A stretch of DNA of 64,000 nt from Chloroflexota bacterium (GTDB lineage: Bacteria > Chloroflexota > Anaerolineae > Aggregatilineales > Phototrophicaceae): assembly GCA_013388745.1 (NCBI GenBank), contig JACAER010000060.1:44372-108371 (forward strand), written 5' to 3'. The position numbers and the translations under genes are program-made. Of the stretch, positions 54,091-62,595 are shown one piece after another. The notes under the pieces were generated by a model. The model was given only the letters and a program-made list of their open reading frames with translations, was not told where the DNA came from and searched no databases. Numbering within the stretch: position 1 is the stretch's first letter; each line of letters begins with the position of its first letter.

Positions 54091-55680
54091 ATGCGCAAAG
54101 GGATCATGTTTTTGGCGGTGCTGCTTATCCTGAGTGCCTGCTCGCGCAGCCAGCCGCAAGTGATTGTCATCACCGCGACGTTCCCCTCCGCGCCCCTGCC
54201 GGGGGTTACTTCGGAGGTGATCCAGCAGAATCCCGGCTTTGTGCCCATGCCAACGGCGAGTCTTCCGCCGTTGAATCTGTCGCCTGTGCCAGAGGTGGTG
54301 GCCTTTGCGCCGACGCCTGACCCGACACGCCCGGTGACCGATGCCAGCGTCGCGCGTCAGTATGTGGTGCAGCCAGGCGATACACTGACAGGCATCGCAG
54401 CGGCTTATGGTGTCTCCATGAGCGAACTGCTATCGTTCAACCAACTGGTAGACCCCAATGTGCTCGAAGTTGGGCAGATCATTATTCTGCCGGAGCCGCC
54501 GGAGCAGCAAACCAGCGCTTTCAAGATTCTTCCTGATGGGCGTTTGGTGCGCGGGCCGGGCAGCGCGCAGTTTGATGTGCTGGCGTATGTGGCACAGATG
54601 CCGGGTTACATCCGCACGGCTTTCGATACCATGGATGATGAACTGGTGAGCGCTGGCGAAATTGTGCGCCGTGTGTCGTTGTATTTCAGCGTTGATGCGC
54701 GTGTACTGCTGGCGCTGCTGGAATTCCGCGCCGGTTGGCTGAGCAACCCGGCGCCGCGCGAGGATTTACGGCAGTATCCGCTGGGTGTCGCCGAGTATCC
54801 GCCGGGCACAGAACGCACAGGATTGTATCGTCAGCTTTCGTGGGCGGCCAATGAACTCAATAGGGGTTATTACGGCTGGAAAATCGGCAGTTTGACCACT
54901 GTCGAATTTGGCGAAGGCCTGCGCTTTTTGTACGCGCCCACGTTGAACGCGGGCACGGTGGCCGTGCAGCGTTTTTTCAGCCTGACCGATGATTTAAACG
55001 CCTGGATGCAAAATGTTGGACAAAACGGCTTTTATCGCACCTATTATGCTTATTTTGGCGACCCATTTGCTGGCGCTTTTGAACCCTTAGTGCCATTCGA
55101 TCTGCAACAGCCGCTCCTGACACTGCCGTTTCCATCGGGGCAGACCTGGTTTTACACAGGCGGGCCGCATGGGGGATGGGGCGCGGGCAGCGCGTGGGCA
55201 GCTATCGATTTTGCGCCGCCTGATGAGCCGCGCGGTGCATGTTACGTCTCGGACAATTACGCAACCGCCGTCGCGCCGGGTGTCATCGCGCGCAGTGACG
55301 ATGGGGCAGTGCTCCTCGACTTAGATGGCGATGGCGACGAATCGACGGGATGGACAATACTGTATCTGCATATGGCTAGAGAGGGACGTGTGGCGCAGGG
55401 GACGCTTGTGCAGACCGGCGACCCGATTGGGCGGCCGTCGTGTGAGGGCGGTTTTTCCAACGCAACGCACATGCATATCGCCCGGCGTTATAACGGCGAG
55501 TGGATTCCGGCTTACTGTAACGATTGCAATCCGTCCAATCCTCGCCCGCAGTTTGTGATGAGCGGCTGGGCGGTTGTCGGTTTTGCTAATCAGGAGTATC
55601 AGGGCTACATGACACGCAATGGCGAACGTCGTGATGCGCTGCAAGGGCGTTTATCGACGGACAATAATGTGTCGTGGTGA
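54091..55680 (+). CDS. LysM / M23 peptidase lipoprotein
   Basis: 529 residues. The ATG at 54091 opens a lipoprotein signal (lipobox L-S-A-C, Cys17). A Pro/Thr-rich linker leads to one LysM domain at about 88-135 ('YVVQPGDTLTGIAAAYGVSM', 'LEVGQIIILP'), which binds N-acetylglucosamine polymers. A large helical middle follows, then an M23 (LytM) zinc peptidase domain from about 350: 'GGPHGGWGAG', 'AAIDFAPP', 'LYLHM' and 'THMHIARRY' (HxH). It should cut peptidoglycan cross-links. The spacing between the first His and the Asp is longer than in LytM, so zinc coordination should be verified. Confidence 0.88.
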   Translation: MRKGIMFLAVLLILSACSRSQPQVIVITATFPSAPLPGVTSEVIQQNPGFVPMPTASLPPLNLSPVPEVVAFAPTPDPTRPVTDASVARQYVVQPGDTLTGIAAAYGVSMSELLSFNQLVDPNVLEVGQIIILPEPPEQQTSAFKILPDGRLVRGPGSAQFDVLAYVAQMPGYIRTAFDTMDDELVSAGEIVRRVSLYFSVDARVLLALLEFRAGWLSNPAPREDLRQYPLGVAEYPPGTERTGLYRQLSWAANELNRGYYGWKIGSLTTVEFGEGLRFLYAPTLNAGTVAVQRFFSLTDDLNAWMQNVGQNGFYRTYYAYFGDPFAGAFEPLVPFDLQQPLLTLPFPSGQTWFYTGGPHGGWGAGSAWAAIDFAPPDEPRGACYVSDNYATAVAPGVIARSDDGAVLLDLDGDGDESTGWTILYLHMAREGRVAQGTLVQTGDPIGRPSCEGGFSNATHMHIARRYNGEWIPAYCNDCNPSNPRPQFVMSGWAVVGFANQEYQGYMTRNGERRDALQGRLSTDNNVSW

Positions 55681-55694
55681 GGTGAGGAATGCGG

Positions 55695-56462
55695 ATGAAG
55701 AACTTACTGCGGTTGGCCGCTGTGCCAGTACTGCTGATCGTGCTTTGGGTGCTGAGTGGGGCGGGGGGCTTTTCGCGCGCGCAGGTGTTGGTGACTGCAA
55801 CCCCGGCGCGCGTGACTCTGCCTGATGTGACCGATGCGGCGCAAATTGTCGATCCGGGGCTGGCAAGCGCGACGCCTACACGCACTGCGACGCCGCAGGC
55901 GGGCGTGTTCCTGGAGGCAGCAGGCGGCGAGGTCAATGTGCGCGCCGAACCCAGCACCGAAGCCGAGCGTTACGGCACGATTCGTCCTGGTGATCGCTAT
56001 TTGATTCGTGGGCGTTACTTTCGCTGGCTGCAATTTGAATATCCCAATTCACCTACTGGCCTAGGTTGGGTTTTTGATGAACTGGTGACCATTATCGGCG
56101 ATGCAGCGCTCATCGCTGACCTGAGCACCCAGGTCACGCCGACGGCGGATCCGCTGCTGGCTGCCGTTAGTTCCGGGACGCCGGGCGCAGTCGTGATTCA
56201 ATCTGTGGATCAATTGGCCGGGAGCGGAAATGTTGTGGTTGACGCCGGCGCGGCGACAGCAACACCGCCGCCGACGTATACCTACCCGCCCAACATCGTC
56301 GCGCAAGCACCGACGCAGGGGATGGCGGTGAGCGCCACCACTGCGCCGCCGGGGTTGACAGAAATATCGGTGGAGGATGGCGTCGCGCCGATCGTGCCGA
56401 TTGCGATTTTGGGCGGGCTGGGGCTGCTGGGGTTGGCGTTTAGCGCACTGCGCCGCCGCTGA
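55695..56462 (+). CDS. Membrane-anchored bacterial SH3 domain protein
   Basis: 255 residues from the second ATG (55695), 8 bases after GTGAGG; an ATG at 55689 is too close to that site. An N-terminal hydrophobic segment, then an SH3b domain ('GGEVNVRAEPSTEAERYGTI', 'RGRYFRWLQFEY', 'GLGWVFDELV'), a long Ala/Pro/Thr-rich linker and a C-terminal membrane helix ending in ALRRR. SH3b domains bind cell-wall peptides. Third of a TolB-like, LysM/M23, SH3b series that ends at a terminator. Confidence 0.82.
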   Translation: MKNLLRLAAVPVLLIVLWVLSGAGGFSRAQVLVTATPARVTLPDVTDAAQIVDPGLASATPTRTATPQAGVFLEAAGGEVNVRAEPSTEAERYGTIRPGDRYLIRGRYFRWLQFEYPNSPTGLGWVFDELVTIIGDAALIADLSTQVTPTADPLLAAVSSGTPGAVVIQSVDQLAGSGNVVVDAGAATATPPPTYTYPPNIVAQAPTQGMAVSATTAPPGLTEISVEDGVAPIVPIAILGGLGLLGLAFSALRRR

Positions 56463-56484
56463 GACCTGCCGTAAGAGAACGAAA

Positions 56485-56514
56485 ACAGCCTGCGCAGGGG
56501 CAGGCTGTTGTTTT
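56485..56514. terminator. Terminator after the SH3b gene
   Basis: ACAGCCTGC (56485-56493) and GCAGGCTGT (56500-56508) make a perfect 9-bp stem, followed by TGTTTT; the preceding GAAA run would also serve the convergent iscA-type gene. Confidence 0.8.
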
Positions 56515-56569
56515 GGGGTCGTAAATCAGTGCCAGCCAGTTCTTGCAGAAAACCGGCGGCGAACTTGTC

Positions 56570-57001
56570 CTAATGACTGCCGCAGGTGCCGCAGCCGCCG
56601 CTAGAAGCCGCGCCGCCGCTGTCCTTGGTCTTGAATGAATGACCACAGCCACACGCCGATACTGCGTTCGGGTTGTCGATGCGGAAACCGCCGCCCATCA
56701 GGCTGTCCACAAAGTCAATAACAGCACCCTGAAGGTACATGAGGCTGGTCGAATCGACCACCAGGCGCACGCCGTCTGTTTCGACCACCTGATCGAATTC
56801 CTGGGGCTGCGCTTCGAAAGCCATGCCATATTGCAGGCCAGAGCAGCCGCCGCCCGATACGAACACACGCAAGACGTGGTTGGGGATGTTGCGCTGCTGC
56901 AAGAGCGTCTTGATCACACCCACTGCCTGCGGCGTGACCGTCAACACGGTGTCATCTACAGGCGCGGTCACTTTGAGGTCAAGCTGTTCGCCGAGCGTCA
57001 T
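56570..57001 (-). CDS. A-type iron-sulfur carrier (IscA/SufA/ErpA family)
   Basis: 143 residues, start ATG preceded by CAGGAG. Core: 'VTPQAVGVIKTLLQQRNI', 'LRVFVSGGGCSGLQYGMAF' (first conserved Cys) and 'NPNAVSACGCGHSF' (C-G-C pair). A Gly/Ser-rich tail with two more cysteines ('GGCGTCGSH') extends beyond the usual end. The N-terminus is about 15 residues longer than usual. It carries 2Fe-2S or 4Fe-4S clusters to target proteins. It lies downstream of a SufR-like regulator in the same direction (94-base gap). Confidence 0.93.
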   Translation of the reverse strand: MTLGEQLDLKVTAPVDDTVLTVTPQAVGVIKTLLQQRNIPNHVLRVFVSGGGCSGLQYGMAFEAQPQEFDQVVETDGVRLVVDSTSLMYLQGAVIDFVDSLMGGGFRIDNPNAVSACGCGHSFKTKDSGGAASSGGCGTCGSH

Positions 57002-57095
57002 GAATCATCGTCTCCTGAAATAAATTCTTAGCCGTCTAAGCCAGTGTAACACGAACCTGCCAAAACGTCAATTAAAAAGACATTTATCTTAAAAA

Positions 57096-57728
57096 TTAGT
57101 GTCGTTTATCAGGGATGAGATAGGCACATGTGGCATCGCCATTGATCACATGGCCGACCCGGCGGGGGACGACACCCATCAAGGCCGCAATCAAACGCAT
57201 GTCCATATCGCACAGCGTATGATTCTCTCGGGCGATTTCATGGTAGGGGCAGTTGCTCGTGTGGAGAATGAAACCCTCGTCGTTTCTTTCCCAGAAAGCC
57301 TCATAGCCGCGACTGCTGAGATACTCCACGGCCACATCCATTTTTTGGGGTAGGGGGAGATTCGGCATTCGGGCTTCCTGCGCCATGCTGTCAGCCACGC
57401 CTTCCAGAATGACGTTGATATTCTGCGGCGGCATATGCTGACGCAACTGCTCCAACAGCGACAGCGCCAGGTGTTGATAGTTATTGGGGAAATGGGCGTT
57501 GGCTTTTTCGGTCAGCGCGTAGACATGCTGTGGACGGCCCGGTGTGCTGCGATGCCGCAACTGCGGTTCTGTGATGAGGTTCTCTTGTTGTAAACGCAGC
57601 AGGTGATGGCGCACAGTGACGGGAGTGATTTTGCCGCGCCGCCGCTGCAAATACGCGACAATATCATCGACGGTGGCTTCCCCGTGTTCGCGCAGAATTT
57701 CGAGGATATACTGCCGCGTCTCTTGCAT
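57096..57728 (-). CDS. SufR-like winged-helix regulator with C-terminal cysteines
   Basis: 210 residues. N-terminal ArsR/DeoR-type winged helix: 'TRQYILEILREHGEATVDDI', 'TPVTVRHHLLRLQQENLI', 'GRPQHVYALTEKA'. The C-terminal domain has 'TSNCPYHEIARENHTLCDMD' and a third Cys in 'DATCAYLI': C-x12-C-x27-C. SufR holds a 4Fe-4S cluster with C-x12-C-x13-C-x14-C; here the third ligand is missing or replaced. It probably senses iron-sulfur status and controls the adjacent A-type carrier gene and itself. Confidence 0.82.
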   Translation of the reverse strand: MQETRQYILEILREHGEATVDDIVAYLQRRRGKITPVTVRHHLLRLQQENLITEPQLRHRSTPGRPQHVYALTEKANAHFPNNYQHLALSLLEQLRQHMPPQNINVILEGVADSMAQEARMPNLPLPQKMDVAVEYLSSRGYEAFWERNDEGFILHTSNCPYHEIARENHTLCDMDMRLIAALMGVVPRRVGHVINGDATCAYLIPDKRH

Positions 57729-57747
57729 AGATTCTCTTACTCAGTGA

Positions 57748-57800
57748 CTACACCATAACGATAATGTAGAAGTTTATCATTTTTATTCTGTAATTGTCAA
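57748..57800 (-). promoter_or_regulatory. Promoter and possible operator of the SufR-like gene
   Basis: On the minus strand TTGACA (57800-57795), 18-bp spacer, TAAACT (57776-57771). A weak inverted repeat CTACA...TGTAG (57748-57769) covers the expected transcription start, a place where an autorepressor could bind. Confidence 0.55.
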
Positions 57801-57855
57801 CTTGGGAGGCTTATGCTACGATGTTGCGGGTTTTGTGGTAGAGGAGAAGAAGACT

Positions 57856-58722
57856 TTGCGTCCGCTGGTAGCATTTCAGGGCGTGCATGGCGCGTATTCA
57901 GAGCAGGCAATTCGTCAGCATTTCGGCGATTCGGTGGATGTGTATCCCTGCCCCTCGTTTGGTGAGATGTTCGAAGCCATCACGACTCGGCGTGTGACTT
58001 ATGGAATGCAGCCGGTGGAAAACGCGCTGGCCGGCGCGGTCAGCCAGGCGTATGAACTCTTGATGGAATCTGATCTGCGCATACAGGCGGAGGTGGTGCT
58101 GCATGTCCATCATGCGCTGCTGGTGCCGACCGGTGTCAGGATGGAAGACATCAAATACGTCTGCTCGCATCCGCAGGCGCTGGCGCAGTGCGAAAAATTC
58201 CTCAAACGGCAGCGTTTCGAAGCGGTGCCCTGGTACGACACGGCGGGGTCGGCGCGCGATCTGGCGAGCGGCAAGATGCTGCAAAGTATGAATGGCGCGG
58301 TGAAGGAAGGCGCTGTGGCTGCCATCGCCAGCGAAATGGCTGGGGAACTTTATTCGCTGGATGTGCTGGCGCGCGAGATCGAAGATGTGCCGTTTAACTT
58401 CACGCGCTTTTTTGTGCTGGGGCATGATGACCCGGAAAAAGGCGAATATAACAAGACTTCGCTGGTCTTTGCGGTGCGTCACCAACCGGCGGCGCTTTAT
58501 GAATGCCTGGGGGAATTCGCCAAGCGCAGCCTGAATCTGACAAAAATCGAATCGCGCCCACGTCGCAACCGCCCGTGGGAGCCGATCTTCTTCGTGGATG
58601 TGGAAGCACACTGGCAGGATGAGCCGCTGCAAGAGGCGCTGGCGCGTCTGGTGCAGCGCGCGTCGTTTGTCAAAATGTTGGGTTCGTATCCGGCGGTCAA
58701 GGCCAATTGGGTAGGCATTTAA
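57856..58722 (+). CDS. pheA: Prephenate dehydratase
   Basis: 288 residues from a TTG at 57856 with GAGGAG 9 bases upstream, which gives the normal N-terminus 'RPLVAFQGVHGAYSEQAIRQ'; a GTG at 57835 is an alternative. PDT domain with 'YGMQPVENALAGAVSQAYEL' and the catalytic Thr-Arg-Phe in 'VPFNFTRFFVLG'. The ACT regulatory domain follows ('NKTSLVFAVRHQPAALY', 'LNLTKIESRPRRNRPWE'), whose ESRP motif binds phenylalanine for feedback inhibition. It converts prephenate to phenylpyruvate. No chorismate mutase domain is fused. The asd gene follows after 12 bases. Confidence 0.92.
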   Translation: MRPLVAFQGVHGAYSEQAIRQHFGDSVDVYPCPSFGEMFEAITTRRVTYGMQPVENALAGAVSQAYELLMESDLRIQAEVVLHVHHALLVPTGVRMEDIKYVCSHPQALAQCEKFLKRQRFEAVPWYDTAGSARDLASGKMLQSMNGAVKEGAVAAIASEMAGELYSLDVLAREIEDVPFNFTRFFVLGHDDPEKGEYNKTSLVFAVRHQPAALYECLGEFAKRSLNLTKIESRPRRNRPWEPIFFVDVEAHWQDEPLQEALARLVQRASFVKMLGSYPAVKANWVGI

Positions 58723-58734
58723 GGGAGACTGACC

Positions 58735-59820
58735 ATGCAGAAATTGAGTGTTGCTATCCTCGGTGCGACAGGCGCGGTCGGTCAGCGCTTTATTGAACTG
58801 CTCGAAAATCATCCCTGGTTCGAGGTGAAAGAAGTCGTCGGGTCGAGCCGCAGCGCCGGACGGCCTTACGGTGAGATGGTGAACTGGGTTTTGGATGGCA
58901 GCGTGCCCGATTCAGTCGCGGGCTTAACCGTTAAGAGCAGCGACGCAGCGCTCGATTCGCCGCTGGTGTTTTCTGCGCTGCCTAAAGACGCCGCGCAGGT
59001 GGAATTTGAACTTGCTGCGGCGGGACATATGGTCTGCACCAATGCCTCGCTTAATCGGATGGCCGAAGATGTACCGCTTCTGCTGCCCGAAGTCAACGCC
59101 GACCATATTGCGCTCATTGATGCACAGCGGCGCAAGCGCGGCTTTACAACGGGCGCGGTGGTCGCAAACTCCAACTGCACTGCTATGCCGGTAGTGATGG
59201 CGTTGGCGCCGCTGCGCAAATTCGGCGTTAGTAAGTATCTCGTGGTGAGCGCGCAAGCGACCAGCGGCGCAGGTTATCCGGGTGTCGCGTCGCTCGATAT
59301 TCTCGACAACATTATTCCCTATGTCAGCGGCGACGAGGACAAACTGGAAACCGAACCGCTCAAAATGCTGGGACGTTTGAACGGTGAGCGAGTGGACATG
59401 CTCAACGCGGTTGCGAGCGCCTCTTGCAACCGCGTACCCGTGATTGATGGACATTTAGTGGTCGTGTCGGTATCGCTTGATACTGCTCCAGACCTTGACG
59501 AAATCATAACGGCTTGGGACAGCTTCCGCGGGCCACACCCGGTGCCCAGTTTGCCCAGCGCGCCAGAACAGCCTGTGCGCTATCTGCCACAGATAGACCG
59601 CCCACAGCCGCGTCGTGACCGCAGCACGGGCAGAGGCATGACGACGACGATTGGTCGTCTGCGGCGCTGCCCACTGCTCGGTTACAAATTTGCCGCGCTT
59701 TCGCACAACACGATTCGCGGCGCTGCTGGGTGCAGCATTCTGAACGCCGAACTGTTAGCGGCACAGGGCTATCTGGGCGATTTCCGGCCTGTGTCCGCGC
59801 AGATGGCCTTCGGTGATTGA
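58735..59820 (+). CDS. asd: Aspartate-semialdehyde dehydrogenase (archaeal/fungal type)
   Basis: 361 residues. NADP loop 'VAILGATGAVGQRFIELLE', catalytic Cys in 'VVANSNCTAMPVVMAL', substrate-binding 'SAQATSGAGYPGVASLDI' and 'VASASCNRVPVIDGHLVVV' with the catalytic His, and 'KFAALSHNTIRGAAGCS' near the end. The arrangement matches the archaeal and fungal subgroup rather than the enterobacterial one. It supplies threonine, methionine, lysine and diaminopimelate synthesis. The SD AGGGAGA is 6-11 bases before the ATG. Confidence 0.94.
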   Translation: MQKLSVAILGATGAVGQRFIELLENHPWFEVKEVVGSSRSAGRPYGEMVNWVLDGSVPDSVAGLTVKSSDAALDSPLVFSALPKDAAQVEFELAAAGHMVCTNASLNRMAEDVPLLLPEVNADHIALIDAQRRKRGFTTGAVVANSNCTAMPVVMALAPLRKFGVSKYLVVSAQATSGAGYPGVASLDILDNIIPYVSGDEDKLETEPLKMLGRLNGERVDMLNAVASASCNRVPVIDGHLVVVSVSLDTAPDLDEIITAWDSFRGPHPVPSLPSAPEQPVRYLPQIDRPQPRRDRSTGRGMTTTIGRLRRCPLLGYKFAALSHNTIRGAAGCSILNAELLAAQGYLGDFRPVSAQMAFGD

Positions 59821-59924
59821 GCATTCCAGCATGTCTTGTGCTAAATCCTCTTAACATAGCGTAACTTTGTGACGCCGTATGGGTTGTAAGCAACGGTCAT
59901 GGTATATACAGCGGGAGCTGGTGA

Positions 59925-61124
59925 ATGAAGGTCTTTATTGCCGGGATTGACGGATATTTGGGGTGGCCGCTGGCGCAGTATTTGACGGCGCGCGGGCATG
60001 AAGTAGTGGGGGCCGACCTGCTGCTGCGCCGCGAATGGGTGGCCGAAGTGGGCAGTGACAGCGCGATTCCGGTCTACAGCATGGATGAGCGTCTGCAAGC
60101 ATTTCGCCAGCGCTATGGCAAGGAACTCGTTTTTCGCAAAGGCGACTTCCTCGATTATGCCTTTGTGCGGGATTTTTTCGCTGATTTCCAGCCGGATGCG
60201 ATTGTCAATCTGGGGCAGATGCCCTCTGCGCCCTATTCGATGATTGACCAGCAGCACGCCGTTTTCACACAGCACAACAACGTGATCGGCAACCTCAATA
60301 TCCTCTGGGCGATGAAAGAAGTGTGCCCAGAAGCGCATCTGGTGAAGCTGGGCACGATGGGCGAATACGGTACGCCCAATATCGACATTCCCGAAGGCTT
60401 TTTTGAGATTGAATATCGCGGGCGCAAGGATGTGCTGCCGTTTCCGCGTCAGGCAGGCAGTTTTTACCACTGGAGCAAAGTCCACGACTCGAATAACACC
60501 ATGTTTGCCTGCCGTATCTGGGGGCTGCGCGCTACCGACATCATGCAGGGCGTGGTCTTCGGCACGCGCGTGGATGACGAGAGCGACGACCCGCGTTTGC
60601 ACACGCGCCTCGATTTTGACCAGTGTTTCGGCACGGCGATCAATCGCTTTTGCTGTCAGGCAGTGATCGATCACCCGCTCACGGTATACGGGACGGGCGG
60701 CCAGACACGCGGCTTTTTACCTCTGCGCGACTCGATGCAGTGTCTGACGCTGGCGGTGGAAAATCCGCCCAAACACGGTGAATACCGCGTGTTTAATCAG
60801 TTCGAAGAATGTTATTCGGTGCGTGAGCTGGCGCAGGTTGTGTATGAGGTCTGCCGCGAAATGGGTATACACGCCGACGTGCTGCACTATGACAACCCGC
60901 GCATGGAAAAGCAGGAACACTACTACAATCCTGACCGCAAACACCTGATTGATCTGGGCTACCAGCCCACGCACGATGTCCGTGCCGAACTGCGTATCAT
61001 GCTGCGCGATCTGCTCCCGCACAAAACCCGTATTGCGCAATTCCGCGAGATTCTGGTGCCCGATATTCGCTGGGACGGCACGCAGCGCCGCTCGCAGGTG
61101 ATCGAAGCCGAAGTCGCAAAATAG
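59925..61124 (+). CDS. sqdB: UDP-sulfoquinovose synthase (SQD1/SqdB/Agl3 family)
   Basis: 399 residues, as in plant SQD1 without its transit peptide. Extended SDR: 'MKVFIAGIDGYLGWPLAQYL' (NAD loop), 'KLGTMGEYGTPNIDIPEGFF' (catalytic Thr and substrate loop, nearly diagnostic of the family), 'GSFYHWSKVHDSNNT' (YxxxK catalytic pair), 'RATDIMQGVVFGTR', 'YGTGGQTRGFLPLRDSMQC'. It converts UDP-glucose and sulfite to UDP-sulfoquinovose, the head-group donor for sulfolipid or for sulfoquinovose-containing glycans. No sulfoquinovosyltransferase (SqdX) is adjacent. Confidence 0.93.
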   Translation: MKVFIAGIDGYLGWPLAQYLTARGHEVVGADLLLRREWVAEVGSDSAIPVYSMDERLQAFRQRYGKELVFRKGDFLDYAFVRDFFADFQPDAIVNLGQMPSAPYSMIDQQHAVFTQHNNVIGNLNILWAMKEVCPEAHLVKLGTMGEYGTPNIDIPEGFFEIEYRGRKDVLPFPRQAGSFYHWSKVHDSNNTMFACRIWGLRATDIMQGVVFGTRVDDESDDPRLHTRLDFDQCFGTAINRFCCQAVIDHPLTVYGTGGQTRGFLPLRDSMQCLTLAVENPPKHGEYRVFNQFEECYSVRELAQVVYEVCREMGIHADVLHYDNPRMEKQEHYYNPDRKHLIDLGYQPTHDVRAELRIMLRDLLPHKTRIAQFREILVPDIRWDGTQRRSQVIEAEVAK

Positions 61125-61160
61125 CGCTGAGTTCATGATTGAGCGTTGGCTGCATAGTCT

Positions 61161-61186
61161 CGCAGGGCAAACTGCGGGGCTTTTTG
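61161..61186 (+). terminator. Weak terminator after sqdB
   Basis: CGCAG (61161-61165) and CTGCG (61172-61176) form a 5-bp stem, followed by GGGCTTTTTG. Short, so of modest strength. Confidence 0.45.
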
Positions 61187-61269
61187 ATTTGCCGGGTGGT
61201 TGCTGAGTGTTTGACGTTTGTGATAGACTTCACACGTTTTTTACCGTAAGGGTGTTTAAGGAGCGCAGC

Positions 61270-62586
61270 GTGGTGATTCAGTTTTTTGAATTGGGTAAGA
61301 TCGAAAAGCAGCAAATGGCGCGGCTGCTGCGGCGTGCGGAAAAAGACATCCGCGACCTGCTGCCGCTGGCGCAGGAAGTGATTGACCGCGTGCGTGAGGC
61401 AGGCGACACAGGGGTAGTCGAGTATGCGCGGCGTTTTGATGCGAAAAACTTTGCGGCTTCGATGCTGCGCGCGACACCCGAAGACTTCGCAGTGGCGCGC
61501 AAAACGCTTGAACCCGATGTGATCGAAGCTATCCGGCAGGCGCACGAGAACATCCACAGCTTTCACAGCGAACAAATGCCCGAACCGATGTGGTTCAAAG
61601 AGGTCAAGCCAGGCATTATGGCGGGCGAAAAAGTATCGCCTGTCGCCAGCGTGGGGCTGTATGTGCCGCGTGGTAAGGGGGCGTTTCCCTCGGTTATGCT
61701 GATGCTGGCAACTCCGGCGAAAGTTGCCAATGTGCCGCGTATTGTCGTCGTGACGCCGCCTACGCCCGATGGCAAAGCAGATGCCGCATCATTGGTTGCG
61801 GCGGAAATTTGCGGCGTGGACGAAGTATATGTTGTCGGTGGGATGCAGGCTGTGGCGGCGCTAGCCTATGGTACAGAGACGATCCCGCGCGTCGACAAGA
61901 TTATCGGCCCAGGCAGCAGTTATGTCTCGGCGGCCAAACGCCTGCTCTATGGTGTGGTCGATGTTGGGCTGCCGGCGGGGCCAAGCGAGTCGATTATTCT
62001 TTGCGACGAACATGTTGACCCGCGCCTTGCCGCGCTCGATTTGCTGGTCGAAGCCGAACACGGGCCAGATTCAGCGGCGCTGCTGGTGACGCACAGCCGC
62101 GAAGTTGCGCAGCGTGCGCTGGAGATGCTGCCGCAGTATATCGCCGAACTCCCGGAATGGCGGCGCAAATTTGTAGAAACAGTGCTGGCGAATTATGGCG
62201 GTGTGCTGCTGACCAACAGTCTGGAGGAGTCGATTCAATTTGTGAACGACTATGCGCCGGAGCACCTTGAAGTATTGACTGCTGAGCCGTTTATCACGCT
62301 CAACAAAATTCGTAACGCCGGCGAAATCCTGCTCGGACATCTGACGCCGATTCCAACGGCCAATTACTGTCTCGGATTAAACGCGATTCTGCCGACAGGC
62401 GGGTTTGCGCGCAGTTTTTCATCGGTGAGCGTTTGGGAGTTCCTCAAGCGCAGCGGCGTAGGCTATCTTTCGCGCGAGGGCTACGAGCAGCTTCAGGGCA
62501 TCACCGCGCGCCTGGCGGATTACGAAGATTTCCCGGCGCACGCTATGGCGATCCGCAAGCGCAGCGAGATTTTGGGCATCGGCTGA
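61270..62586 (+). CDS. hisD: Histidinol dehydrogenase
   Basis: 438 residues from the GTG at 61270 (AGGAG 6 bases upstream; a second GTG follows directly). Motifs: 'GLYVPRGKGAFPSVMLMLAT', 'CGVDEVYVVGGMQAVAALAY', 'VDKIIGPGSSYVSAAKR', 'GLPAGPSESIILCDEH', 'DLLVEAEHGPDSAALLVTHS' (zinc Gln/His region) and 'NYAPEHLE'-like 'YAPEHLEVLT'. It oxidises histidinol to histidine in two NAD-dependent steps with a zinc ion. Alone here, without other his genes. Confidence 0.95.
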   Translation: MVIQFFELGKIEKQQMARLLRRAEKDIRDLLPLAQEVIDRVREAGDTGVVEYARRFDAKNFAASMLRATPEDFAVARKTLEPDVIEAIRQAHENIHSFHSEQMPEPMWFKEVKPGIMAGEKVSPVASVGLYVPRGKGAFPSVMLMLATPAKVANVPRIVVVTPPTPDGKADAASLVAAEICGVDEVYVVGGMQAVAALAYGTETIPRVDKIIGPGSSYVSAAKRLLYGVVDVGLPAGPSESIILCDEHVDPRLAALDLLVEAEHGPDSAALLVTHSREVAQRALEMLPQYIAELPEWRRKFVETVLANYGGVLLTNSLEESIQFVNDYAPEHLEVLTAEPFITLNKIRNAGEILLGHLTPIPTANYCLGLNAILPTGGFARSFSSVSVWEFLKRSGVGYLSREGYEQLQGITARLADYEDFPAHAMAIRKRSEILGIG

Positions 62587-62595
62587 GCGCGCAGC

